Shown here in pieces: positions 1 through 7,281 of a DNA stretch of 24,374 nucleotides. The notes under the pieces were generated by a model. The model saw nothing but the letters and a program-made list of their open reading frames with translations, had not been told where the DNA came from and ran no database searches. Each line of letters opens with the position of its first letter. Positions within the stretch are counted from its first letter, which is position 1. Made by a program: the position numbers and the translations under genes. Origin of the DNA: a bacterium (GTDB lineage Bacteria; Joyebacterota; Joyebacteria; Joyebacterales; Joyebacteraceae); NCBI GenBank assembly GCA_025774935.1, contig JALGZK010000028.1:1-24374 (forward strand), given 5' to 3'.

Positions 1-114
1 GTGGTGTGGGACGGGAAGACCGACTCCGGCGATCGCTGCGCGAGCGGCGTCTACTTCTACCGCATCGAGGCGCCCGGGTTCGCGTCGTCGAAGAAGATGG
101 TCATGATGAAGTAG
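1..114 (+). CDS. C-terminal end of a secreted protein with FlgD-like Ig / T9SS-type tail (5' truncated)
   Basis: Frame 1 is open from the first base and ends at a TAG at 112-114, giving 37 residues. They read as the last strands of a FlgD-like Ig domain: a VWDGKTDSG turn, then SGVYFYRIEAPG, then KKMVMMK at the very end. That layout (WDG.D..G, SGVYFYR, basic/Met strand at the terminus) is typical of the C-terminal domains on secreted proteins of FCB-related and candidate phyla. The rest of the protein lies outside the window, so its main function cannot be stated. The gene at 7282 ends in the same domain type. Confidence 0.8.
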   Translation: MVWDGKTDSGDRCASGVYFYRIEAPGFASSKKMVMMK

Positions 115-165
115 GTCAGAAACGGGTTCAGAGGGCTCTCTCAGGGGAGTTCTCGAACTGCGGAA

Positions 166-197
166 GCGAAGGGGGGTCGCTTGCGGCTCCCCTTCGC
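166..197. other. 9-bp perfect inverted repeat after the first gene
   Basis: GCGAAGGGG at 166-174 pairs perfectly with CCCCTTCGC at 189-197 around a 14-base loop. It lies 52 bases after the stop codon of the truncated gene and ahead of the next promoter, where a terminator would be expected. No T-tract follows, so it may be a factor-dependent terminator or a 3'-end stabilising stem. Confidence 0.45.
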
Positions 198-309
198 CGT
201 TCCGGGCCGGTCAGGAGCATGGTGGCCCTGAAAGATGAATGCAGGTCATTGCAGGTTCCCGGCGCGATGGCAGACTTCTTGCACTTGCAGCCTGCGGGTT
301 GACTGACTC

Positions 310-338
310 TTGACAAAAGCCCTGAACAGTAGTATACT
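310..338 (+). promoter_or_regulatory. Strong sigma-70-type promoter for the secreted protein at 623
   Basis: TTGACA at 310-315, a 17-base spacer and TATACT at 333-338 match the housekeeping consensus at 11 of 12 positions. The predicted transcription start is near 345. This leaves an unusually long leader of about 280 bases before the start codon at 623. Confidence 0.8.
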
Positions 339-344
339 CAGCAT

Positions 345-622
345 GCTTCGGAGATTGTTCTTCGTCGCCGAAGCGCGTGGACAGAGTCACTGTTCACGGT
401 GGTGCGAAGGAACGAGCAACCCGGGGGAGGGGTGCCTATGTAGTTTGTGAGGGCGCGGTCGGATGCGTCCGAAGTCTCTGCGTTTTTGAAGGGGGCGCCG
501 AGGCATGCGGAAGCGACACCGATCGCGCGGCAGGATCACGGGCCGCGTCTTGCGCCTGAGTGCACGACGCGGTGCGTGCAAGTGGAAGTTTGTTGGTTCG
601 ACCTCTTGAGGGAGGACGCACG
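345..622 (+). promoter_or_regulatory. Long structured 5' leader with alternative stems
   Basis: The predicted mRNA begins with a 7-bp stem (GCTTCGG 345-351 with CCGAAGC 368-374). Near its end, two mutually exclusive stems share bases 561-566: CCGCGTC 543-549 with GACGCGG 566-572, or TGCACG 561-566 with CGTGCA 575-580. The ribosome site GGAGG (611-615) follows 31 bases later. I see no convincing small gene here, and the leader matches no riboswitch family I can recognise. Regulation through it is inference. Confidence 0.4.
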
Positions 623-1831
623 ATGAAGAAGCTGCTTATTGTCTTGGCCATTCTGGCCTTCGCGACGGGTGCTTGGGCGGGCAAGGAAGTCGCCACTCCG
701 GCGACCGACATGGCCGGGCCGAACCGCGCGAACACGCTGTTCTATTTCGATGATATGGACAGCGGTGCGCCGGGTTGGTGGTCTGCCGACCTGAGTGCCC
801 AGCCGTCACAGTGGCACATTGACACGTACTATGCATTCGACACCAACTCGTGGTGGTGCGGGCAGATCAATGCTGCCTGGGCCAGTGGCGACGGCTACGG
901 GAACAGCTGGGACCAGAGGCTGAACATCCCGACGATCGACCTGTCGGGTGCCGGCTATCCGATCCTTACGTTCAAGTACCGCTACGACTCCGAGGTCGCG
1001 TACGACTACTCGTACGTTCAGGCCAAGAGCGGTGGTGTCTATGTCGACCTCAACCCGGGCTACGACGGCTCGAGTGGTGGTTGGCAGGACATCGGCCTCT
1101 ACGGCTTCCCGCTCGTCTATGACAACCCCGCGGACATCCGCTTCAGGTTCCTCGCGGACGGCGCGTGGTCGGACGAGGACGGCCTGTACGACTCGGACGC
1201 TGGCGCGCTGCATGTCGACGATGTCACCATCTTCGACTTCTACGCTCCGGGCACTCCGCTGTTCTTCGACGATGCGGAGACGGGTGGTCTCTGCATACCG
1301 ACCGTCCCGGGCGCTTCCGGCGACTTCTGGCACATCGTCGACAGGCTCTGCCCGGCGTTCAGCGATCCGAACAGCTGGTGGTGCGGTGAGGATTCCGACA
1401 CTACGGTCGTTCCGCCGAACCTTGCCGACGCTCTGTACTCGCCGGTGATCGACGTGTCGAGTGCGTTGACGTGCACGCTGCGTTTCGCGCTCAACTCGCA
1501 GGTTCCGACGGTCGACAACGACTACTACAACTACCGGGTCAGCATGGACGGTGGGGCTACGTTCACGTCGATCGGTTCGTGGTGGGGCGACTTCGGGATC
1601 TGTGCCGGTTGGAGCAACAACGGCCTCAACGGTGAGGATCTGACCGCGCTTCTGGCGGCTCCGCGCCAGCTCGTCTTCAGGCTCACGCACTACACCACCG
1701 ACAACGGCATCAGCGGGACCGCTGGTGGTGGCGCTGGCATCTTCCTCGATGATACGTGGGTCGAGGGAGAGGTCGAAGAGGTCCCGGTTGAGGACAGCAG
1801 TTGGGGCCGTGTCAAGGCCATGTACCGGTAG
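623..1831 (+). CDS. Secreted protein with two MAM/choice-of-anchor-J-like repeats
   Basis: 402 residues. The start is ATG 623, with GGAGG 7 bases upstream; an in-frame GTG at 560 adds 21 residues with no secretion signal and is rejected. Residues 1-20 are a classic signal peptide with an AWAG cleavage region. Two related jelly-roll-like repeats follow, at about 41-208 and 213-385. Each opens with an FDD(M/A).(S/T)G strand (42-48; 215-221), has an NSWWCG motif (75-80; 250-255) and closes with a V/L-DD strand (197-200; 374-377). This matches MAM-like domains of exported, often surface-bound proteins. The tail is acidic and ends SSWGRVKAMYR; there is no FlgD domain. The gene is monocistronic, between a strong promoter and a strong terminator, which suggests abundant expression. 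The ligand is unknown. Confidence 0.85.
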   Translation: MKKLLIVLAILAFATGAWAGKEVATPATDMAGPNRANTLFYFDDMDSGAPGWWSADLSAQPSQWHIDTYYAFDTNSWWCGQINAAWASGDGYGNSWDQRLNIPTIDLSGAGYPILTFKYRYDSEVAYDYSYVQAKSGGVYVDLNPGYDGSSGGWQDIGLYGFPLVYDNPADIRFRFLADGAWSDEDGLYDSDAGALHVDDVTIFDFYAPGTPLFFDDAETGGLCIPTVPGASGDFWHIVDRLCPAFSDPNSWWCGEDSDTTVVPPNLADALYSPVIDVSSALTCTLRFALNSQVPTVDNDYYNYRVSMDGGATFTSIGSWWGDFGICAGWSNNGLNGEDLTALLAAPRQLVFRLTHYTTDNGISGTAGGGAGIFLDDTWVEGEVEEVPVEDSSWGRVKAMYR

Positions 1832-1868
1832 TGTAGTTGCAGAGCTAAAGCTGGACCTCTCCCCTTCT

Positions 1869-1905
1869 TGGAGCCCGCCGGGACGCCGGCGGGCTCCAGC
1901 TTTTT
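1869..1905 (+). terminator. Rho-independent terminator of the secreted protein gene
   Basis: A 13-bp stem (1869-1881 with 1886-1898, GC-rich, GACG tetraloop) is followed by GC and then five T residues (1901-1905). It lies 37 bases after the stop at 1831 and is the clearest intrinsic terminator in the window. Confidence 0.9.
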
Positions 1906-2039
1906 GTGCGACGGTGGCCCGCCTGGTTGAGCTTCCCTGGGAGAGACAGAGACGTGAGATGCGCGCGGGTGTTCGCGCGGGTCCGCTGATGTCGGCGCCG
2001 CGCGACGGCACGCTCGTTGGTGTGGAATGGTTCGGTCGG

Positions 2040-4943
2040 CTACTCCTTCGGCACGATCTCGCGGATCGTCCGGAGGAGGTCGGGGAGGGAGTACGGCTTC
2101 TGGAGGAACGCGAGGCCGCGTGCCTCGATGTCGCCGAACCTCGAGCGGTCGTCGGCGTGGCCGCTCGAGAGGAGGATCGGCAGTTCCGGCATCCTCTCGC
2201 GCAGCGTCTCCGCGAGTTCGATGCCCGTCCTGTCTGGAAGGATGACGTCGCTGAAGACGAGGTCGACCCGTCCCTCTCTCTGCTCGAAGAGCGAGACCGC
2301 TTCCGCGACGCTGCCCGCTTCCATGACCTCGTACCCGCTCTGCCGCAGGATCTTCGCAGCCAGCTCGCGGACGGTCGCTTCGTCCTCGACCACCAGGATC
2401 CGCTCGCCGCGGCCGTCCGACTGCATCTCGGGCGCCGCCGGACGGACCTTCACGCCCGGCTCGGCCGTCGTCGCGGGCAGGTAGATGTCGAAGGTCGACC
2501 CCGCTCCGAGAGCGCTCGCGATGTCGACCCATCCGTGGTGTTGCTTCACGATCCCGTAGACGACCGAGAGGCCGAGCCCCGTGCCCTTGGCCGGCCCCTT
2601 CGTGCTGAAGAACGGCTCGAAGATCCTCTGTATCGTCTCGGCGGTCATGCCGACGCCGGTGTCCTCGACCGAGAGGCAGACGAACTCGCCGGGGCGCGCT
2701 TCCGGTCTGTCGGCGGCCCGCTCCTCGTTGAAGACGATGTTCCTCGTCCTGATCGTGAGCGACCCGCCTTCCGGCATCGCGTCCCTGGCGTTCACGGCGA
2801 GGTTCATGAGGACCTGCTGCAAACTCCCTTCGTCCGCGTTCGTCGACCACAGCTCCTCGCGGAGGTCCATGTTCATCGCCACGTCCTCGCCGATGAGGGG
2901 GGCGAGGATCTTCAGCATGCCCCGAGACGTCTTGTTGAGACTGAGCGGGACCTTCTGGATCGGCTGGCGTCGGCTGAACAGCATGAGCTGGCGGATGAGC
3001 GCAGCCCCGCGGTCGGCCGCCGAGCGGATCTTCTTCAGGTCGCCGTGGAGGCGTTCCGATTCGTCGACCTTCATCATGGCGAGGTCGGCGAACCCCTGGA
3101 TCGCCGTCAGCAGGTTGTTGAAGTCGTGGGCCACGCCGGACGCGAGGGTGCCTATGGCCTCCATCTTCTGGGCCTGGAGGAGCTGCTCCTGCATCTCCGC
3201 CGTCTCCTCCTGCGCGCGCTTGCGTTCGAGGACGGCCGACAACATCTCGGCGATCGTGTCGAAGAACTGCCTGTCCTGTTCCTGAAGCTCCCTGGGCTCC
3301 GTCGCCGCAAGGAGGAGCACGCCGAGGAGGTTCCCGCGCGTCCCCTCGACGGGCCACGTGACGATGCCGCCCACACGCATCTCGGCGAGCCGCTTGCTAT
3401 GGGATCGGGAGATGCTGTGAACCGACACGTCCGGGGCGAAGAGTGGCTCCCTCGTACGACCAACGTAGGCCGCGACGTTCTCGGAATCGTCGATCTGGAC
3501 GGGAAGCACCCGCTCGAGATCGTCCTGTCCGAGAACGTGGACGGCAACGGGCACGAGCTTCTGCGACGCTTCCTCGAAGAGACGTAGCGAGCCGAAGTCG
3601 AACCCGAGCGTCTCGAGAAGCCCGCTGAGCGCCCGCTGACAGAGGTCGGTGATGTCCGACGCGTGGATGGCGGCCTCCGCAACGACCCTGAACGCCGCGC
3701 GCTCGCGCTCACGCGTCCTCTCCGTATGTTTGCGCTCGGTGATGTCGCGAATGACTCCCTGGTAACCGACGACCTCACCGTTGAACCCTCGTTTCACGCT
3801 CGAGGTGAGCAGGCAGTCCACCTCGCCGCCGCCTCTCGCGACGAAGCGCGTCTCGAAGTCCTTGACGGTTCCGGTCTCCTCGATAGCGAACTGGAAGGCG
3901 ACGCGGTCGTCGGGATCGACGTACAGGTCTTCGACGTCGGAGCCGATGAGCTCGTCCCTCGTCAGTCCGAAGATCGACTGAGCCGACGGGCTGATGTCGA
4001 CGATCCTGCCGTCTCGTGAGGTGATGTAGATGACGTCGGCCGATTCCTCAAAGAGGGTGCGGTATCTCTCCTCGCTCGATCTGAGCGCGACCTGAGTCTG
4101 CTCGCGCTCGGTGATGTCCGTGCCTGTGATGACGACGGCCGTTGGCTCCTGGCCCTCGTAGAGGAGCCCGGCTCCGCTCGAGAAGAGAATCGCGTGCTCG
4201 CTGCCGTCCTTTGCGACGAGGCGCAACGTGCTCGAAGGGACCGGATCGTCTCTGAAGTTGCTGGCGAGCTCCGCCGCGGCCTGCTGCCGGTCCTCGAGGG
4301 CGACGAAGGAGAGCGCGTCCTTGCCGATAACGTCCTCCCGCTCGTACCCGAGGTCCTCAAGCGCGGTCCGGTTCACGTCATTGATCGTCCCGTCTGCGCC
4401 GATGACGAGAGTCATCGCCGGGCTCTCCTCGAAGAGGAAGCGGTAGCGGCTCTCGGAAAGGTGGAGAGCCTCATCCGTCTTCCTCTTCTCGGTGACGTCT
4501 GCAGCGAAGACGGCGATCCGCGCGACCGCGCCGTCCTTGTCGCGAATGGGGAAGAGCCTGTTCCGGAAGATCATGCCGGCGCGCTCGTCCTCGAACTCTA
4601 TCGGGCGGCCAGTTCGGGTCACCTCGTCGATCATGGCGGCGCGCGACCGGTACAGCTCCTCCGGGAAGAGGTCGCGCAGCGAGGCGCCAATGAGGTTCTC
4701 ACGCTGACTCCGGAGAGTGCGGGCGCCCGCGTCGTTCATCGCGAGCACGGTCCCGTCGGGGGAGATGATCGCGCACGTCTCGGTCGGTACGTTGAGCAGA
4801 GCATCAGCGTCCTGCGCCTGAACCTCGACCTCGCGCCACAGGCTCTGGAGTCTCTCCCGGCACTCGGTCGAGTCACAGTCTCCGGACCCGATGTCCAGAA
4901 GTCCCTGAATGCTCCCGTCTTTAAGTCTCTTCCGGTCCTGCAC
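2040..4943 (-). CDS. Soluble hybrid sensor histidine kinase (PAS-PAS-PAS-GAF-HisKA-HATPase-REC)
   Basis: 967 residues from a GTG at 4943, chosen because GGGGGA lies 7 bases upstream; a TTG at 4985 would add 14 residues but has no ribosome site. Order: PAS (about 48-156), PAS (162-284), PAS (290-410), GAF (420-576), HisKA with H606 in GVAHDFNN, HATPase with N718, the DTGVGM box (D761), FEPFFSTK and GTGLGLSVVYG, then a receiver with phospho-acceptor D899 and K949. All catalytic residues are present. There is no signal peptide or membrane segment, so it senses in the cytoplasm. It autophosphorylates on His and passes phosphate to its own receiver; no output domain or separate regulator is nearby, so the final partner lies elsewhere. 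It is divergent from the cytochrome gene at 5360, which may be a target (inference). No PAS heme or flavin ligand can be assigned by eye. Confidence 0.92.
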   Translation of the reverse strand: MQDRKRLKDGSIQGLLDIGSGDCDSTECRERLQSLWREVEVQAQDADALLNVPTETCAIISPDGTVLAMNDAGARTLRSQRENLIGASLRDLFPEELYRSRAAMIDEVTRTGRPIEFEDERAGMIFRNRLFPIRDKDGAVARIAVFAADVTEKRKTDEALHLSESRYRFLFEESPAMTLVIGADGTINDVNRTALEDLGYEREDVIGKDALSFVALEDRQQAAAELASNFRDDPVPSSTLRLVAKDGSEHAILFSSGAGLLYEGQEPTAVVITGTDITEREQTQVALRSSEERYRTLFEESADVIYITSRDGRIVDISPSAQSIFGLTRDELIGSDVEDLYVDPDDRVAFQFAIEETGTVKDFETRFVARGGGEVDCLLTSSVKRGFNGEVVGYQGVIRDITERKHTERTRERERAAFRVVAEAAIHASDITDLCQRALSGLLETLGFDFGSLRLFEEASQKLVPVAVHVLGQDDLERVLPVQIDDSENVAAYVGRTREPLFAPDVSVHSISRSHSKRLAEMRVGGIVTWPVEGTRGNLLGVLLLAATEPRELQEQDRQFFDTIAEMLSAVLERKRAQEETAEMQEQLLQAQKMEAIGTLASGVAHDFNNLLTAIQGFADLAMMKVDESERLHGDLKKIRSAADRGAALIRQLMLFSRRQPIQKVPLSLNKTSRGMLKILAPLIGEDVAMNMDLREELWSTNADEGSLQQVLMNLAVNARDAMPEGGSLTIRTRNIVFNEERAADRPEARPGEFVCLSVEDTGVGMTAETIQRIFEPFFSTKGPAKGTGLGLSVVYGIVKQHHGWVDIASALGAGSTFDIYLPATTAEPGVKVRPAAPEMQSDGRGERILVVEDEATVRELAAKILRQSGYEVMEAGSVAEAVSLFEQREGRVDLVFSDVILPDRTGIELAETLRERMPELPILLSSGHADDRSRFGDIEARGLAFLQKPYSLPDLLRTIREIVPKE

Positions 4944-5054
4944 GCTGGCATCCCCCGGCGAAGGTACCTCGGCACACACCGACAAAGCCGCGGAGCACCC
5001 GTCCGGGAGCCCCGTGATACAGCACGATTGAATGCACGGAGTGTGCCGAAGAGG

Positions 5055-5126
5055 CGCCCGGGCGGGTGGATTCGTGAATCGCGGGAAGTCCCGAGACCGG
5101 CCCCGAAACGGCCCTCAGGGGGCCGT
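5055..5126. repeat. Cluster of four short palindromes in the divergent intergenic region
   Basis: The 374-430-base gap between the kinase and the cytochrome holds no gene. It has CGCCCGGGCG (5055-5064), GATTC-GT-GAATC (5069-5080), CGGGA-AG-TCCCG (5082-5093) and ACGGCCC-TCAGG-GGGCCGT (5108-5126) almost back to back. They could be operator sites or leader stems of the kinase mRNA. High GC makes short palindromes common, so support is modest. Confidence 0.35.
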
Positions 5127-5284
5127 ATCCGTTCCCGCGGCGCGATGCGGTGGCCCCGGGCCGGGATGACTGGAGAAGCGTGAGATGGTGTTCCTTCCCC
5201 CAGCCGGACAACTGCGTGGTGTTCCGCGCATAGGATTGAGAGTGAGTACGAGAAGGGCCCCACGGTTGGGTGACTGCAATTCGG

Positions 5285-5313
5285 TTGACAGACGCCCGTG
5301 GATGCGGTACTAG
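5285..5313 (+). promoter_or_regulatory. Probable promoter of the cytochrome group
   Basis: A perfect TTGACA at 5285-5290 is followed after 17 bases by TACTAG (5308-5313), which keeps the key TA at the start of the -10 element but is otherwise weak. It lies 47 bases before the ATG at 5360. A weak -10 with a good -35 would fit a regulated promoter. Confidence 0.45.
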
Positions 5314-5359
5314 GGGGGCCTGAGGTGCCGGAAGGCTGGCCAGCAGGGAGGAGGATCCC

Positions 5360-5908
5360 ATGAGGATCAAGGTCGTGCTGGGCGCTCTCGTGACCGTCGC
5401 CGCGATCGCGACGGGTGTCGTGATCTTCCCGGCGTGCAGTTCGGGCATGCCCATGCCCTTCGGCGAGGAGGAGGACGTCGCTTTCGCCGACGCCGTCTGG
5501 AAGGCGATGGACGGCTATGAGATGTGGAAGATGCAGTCCGATGTCTACCCCGGCGGTACGCCGCACGGGATGTTCGTCAAGCTGTACTACAACATGGTCA
5601 CCGTCGACGGCACGCCCTATCACGTCATCGTGAAGGACAACTTCGGTGGCGAGGGGATCGACCTCGAAATGGTCAGCGCCGATCCCGCGACGTACCTGAT
5701 GGCTGTCACGATCATGGTGCAGCGCGAGGCGGGCTACGACGCAGACAACAACGACTGGTTCTGGGCGAAGTACATGGCTGACGGAACCGTCGACAAGAAC
5801 CCGCAGGGCATGATGCTCGCCGGCCGCGTGGCCAAGGGCATGGACATGGGTTGCATCGCGTGCCACGCGAACGCCCAGGGCGGGGACTACCTCTTCACGA
5901 ACGACTGA
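5360..5908 (+). CDS. Cytochrome P460-like c-type heme protein, probable lipoprotein
   Basis: 182 residues; ATG 5360 follows a strong GGAGGAGGA site. The hydrophobic N-terminus ends in FPAC (Cys26), a near-lipobox, so it is probably exported and lipid-anchored, or else a cleaved periplasmic protein. A single heme motif CIACH (165-169) sits close to the C-terminus, preceded by NDWFWAKY and DGTVD and followed by GGDYLF. That arrangement, a WFWAKY strand and a C-terminal CxxCH then DYLF, is typical of the cytochrome P460 family. In characterised members the heme has a Lys cross-link and oxidises hydroxylamine or related N compounds, but many relatives are uncharacterised. The substrate here is unknown. 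It heads a redox group with the DUF2769 protein and a membrane cytochrome. Confidence 0.78.
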   Translation: MRIKVVLGALVTVAAIATGVVIFPACSSGMPMPFGEEEDVAFADAVWKAMDGYEMWKMQSDVYPGGTPHGMFVKLYYNMVTVDGTPYHVIVKDNFGGEGIDLEMVSADPATYLMAVTIMVQREAGYDADNNDWFWAKYMADGTVDKNPQGMMLAGRVAKGMDMGCIACHANAQGGDYLFTND

Positions 5909-5986
5909 TAGCCGGGTGCGCCCGTCGTCGGGTCGGCCCCGTTCAGCCGCCCGCGCGCACGGCGCGCTCGAGATCGCGACGTCAAG

Positions 5987-6037
5987 CGAACGGAGGGACG
6001 CCGGCGGCCCGGACGGGCCTTTGGCGTCCCGCGTTCG
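5987..6037 (+). terminator. Long interrupted stem-loop between the cytochrome and DUF2769 genes
   Basis: Three stem segments nest: CGAACG 5987-5992 with CGTTCG 6032-6037, GGGACGCC 5995-6002 with GGCGTCCC 6023-6030, and GGCCC 6006-6010 with GGGCC 6015-6019 around GGAC. That makes 19 pairs with only small internal loops, in a 183-base gap. No T-tract follows, so it is more likely an mRNA 3'-end or processing structure, or a partial terminator that lowers expression downstream, than a simple intrinsic terminator. Confidence 0.5.
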
Positions 6038-6091
6038 TCGGGGAGTGTTCTGGAGGGTCGCAGCGGGCACGAGTCCTCAGGGGAGGGGAGC

Positions 6092-6391
6092 ATGGCGAAG
6101 GTACCGGACACACAGGAAAGCATGATGAAGTGCGTGTGCGGCGGCTGCCCGTCGTACGACCAGTGCATGAAGGACAAGATGGAAGGGCTCTTCTGCGCCA
6201 AGGGCAAGTCCTCGTGCGACGTCACGCGGAACGGCTGCATCTGCGGCGGTTGCCCGCTCCCCTCAGCGTGGGGGATCCCCGGAGGACCGCCACATGTCGC
6301 TCTTCTTCGCGAAGTCGATCCTGAGCATCGTCCTCGGGGTCGCAGCGCTCGTCGCTCTCCTGGCGATGCTGTCGCTCATGGGAAGTTCTGA
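6092..6391 (+). CDS. DUF2769-type cysteine-rich small protein, with an overrunning tail
   Basis: 99 residues as read; ATG 6092 follows GGGAGGGGAG. Residues 14-60 carry a repeated Cys pattern: CVCGGCPSYDQCMKDKMEGLFC, then a Cys about 9 residues on, then CICGGCP. This matches DUF2769, a small family found mainly in anaerobic archaea and bacteria; metal binding is expected from the cysteines but no function is established to my knowledge. The match fades soon after the last Cys pair (PSAWGIPGG). The final ~35 residues overlap the next gene by 98 bases and look like an out-of-frame shadow of it. Either the stop has been lost or a frameshift lies near 6270-6290. It sits between two cytochrome genes, suggesting a redox or metal-handling role (inference). 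Confidence 0.7.
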   Translation: MAKVPDTQESMMKCVCGGCPSYDQCMKDKMEGLFCAKGKSSCDVTRNGCICGGCPLPSAWGIPGGPPHVALLREVDPEHRPRGRSARRSPGDAVAHGKF

Positions 6392-7034
6392 GCGGAAGTT
6401 CAGCGCCAAGGGCCTCAGGCGGACGCACCGCGCGGCCGGGTGGACCGTCGTCGCGTTCATCGTCGTGATCAGCTACTTCTGCATCAAGTACGTCGCGGCG
6501 GCCGGCGACGGCCTCTCCGTTCGAGCCGTGATTCACGGGGCGCTGGCGCTCGCGCTCATCGTTGTGCTCTTCCTCAAGATCCTCATTGTACGTCGATTCA
6601 AGGAGTTCCTCCGGTTCGCGCCTGTGATGGGGCTCATCGTCTTCTCTCTCATCTTCCTGGTCGGTACGACGTCGGCGGGGTACTACTTCGTGCGGGTGTG
6701 GTGCGGGCCCGGGACCGACGCCGTGACCGAGACGACGGAGGCGCCCCCGGCGGAGACTGGAGACCAGGAGCCGCGCGGGGACGCAGAAGCTGGCGGGGAT
6801 GTGTACGCGACGAACTGCGCCGGATGCCACAACCCAGCGGCCGGGCAACGCGGGATCGGGCCGGACCTGACGGGCCTCATGGCAGGGGAATCGCTCCCCG
6901 TGAGCGGAAGGGCGGCCACCCGCGAGAACGTGATGCGGCAGCTCATCGACCCGGTCGGGAACATGCCGTCGTTCGGGTCCAGGCTGGCGAGGGACGAGCT
7001 TGCGGATCTCGTCGAGTACGTCGCCGGGCTGTAG
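6294..7034 (+). CDS. Membrane cytochrome: four-helix b-type-like domain fused to cytochrome c
   Basis: 246 residues; ATG 6294 with GGAGG 8 bases upstream. Four membrane helices lie at about 4-28, 48-68, 78-98 and 107-130. H45 (in RRTHRAAGW) and H81 (in VIHGAL) flank the second and third helices, like the heme-ligating pairs of small DUF4405/cytochrome b-type membrane domains, though axial ligation here is inference. After an acidic, Pro-rich linker (about 142-166) comes a class I cytochrome c domain: CAGCH (175-179), the GPDLTG motif and a likely Met ligand M224 in NMPSFG. The C-terminal domain would face outside. This could pass electrons between the quinone pool or membrane and the P460-like protein upstream. 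It is the last gene of the group and a terminator follows. Confidence 0.8.
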   Translation: MSLFFAKSILSIVLGVAALVALLAMLSLMGSSERKFSAKGLRRTHRAAGWTVVAFIVVISYFCIKYVAAAGDGLSVRAVIHGALALALIVVLFLKILIVRRFKEFLRFAPVMGLIVFSLIFLVGTTSAGYYFVRVWCGPGTDAVTETTEAPPAETGDQEPRGDAEAGGDVYATNCAGCHNPAAGQRGIGPDLTGLMAGESLPVSGRAATRENVMRQLIDPVGNMPSFGSRLARDELADLVEYVAGL

Positions 7035-7067
7035 CAAGAGAGGCGGGACGGCATGTCAGGGACGACG

Positions 7068-7099
7068 CGGGGGTCGCGCCGGGCGCGGCCCCCGTTTCT
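7068..7099 (+). terminator. Terminator after the membrane cytochrome
   Basis: CGGGGG (7068-7073) pairs with CCCCCG (7089-7094), with an inner CGCGC/GCGCG stem, followed by TTTCT. It lies 34 bases after the stop at 7034. The T-tract is short but the stem is very stable. Confidence 0.7.
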
Positions 7100-7189
7100 C
7101 GTGGCTGCAGGCGCGCGGCGTCCGGCGCCCCGCTGGGCCGCCGATGCCGAATTCCCCGTCGAATGGCCCCTCAAATCCCCCAAATCCGC

Positions 7190-7218
7190 TTGACGCGGGC
7201 CCTTTGCGATGGTAGCTT
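7190..7218 (+). promoter_or_regulatory. Probable promoter for the secreted FN3/FlgD protein
   Basis: TTGACG (7190-7195), a 17-base spacer and TAGCTT (7213-7218). The -35 matches 5 of 6 and the -10 keeps the essential TA....T. It lies in the gap between the terminator at 7068 and the ATG at 7282. Confidence 0.5.
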
Positions 7219-7281
7219 GAAGTCTTAGACAGACTGCCGGATTCGTGTACCGGAAGCTACCTGCGCTTCACGGAGGAGAGC

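Noticed and set aside
377-559. Possible 60-residue peptide in the leader before 623
   Set aside because: No good ribosome site, Arg/Gly-biased composition and no motif; the stretch is better explained as a structured leader.
806-2011. 401-codon open frame on the minus strand
   Set aside because: It is antisense to the secreted repeat protein, which has a signal peptide, ribosome site, promoter and terminator of its own.
1725-3587. 620-codon open frame on the plus strand
   Set aside because: It runs through a strong terminator and then opposite the histidine kinase catalytic domains. It has no recognisable motif.
3721-4500. Repeated sequence in the kinase gene as a DNA repeat
   Set aside because: The similarity comes from tandem PAS domains (recurring SE.RYR.LFEES and DITER segments), not from a mobile or simple repeat.
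6092-7034. DUF2769 and membrane cytochrome as one frameshifted gene
   Set aside because: The cytochrome has its own GGAGG site and ATG at 6294, immediately followed by a natural membrane-anchor start, so two genes are more likely.
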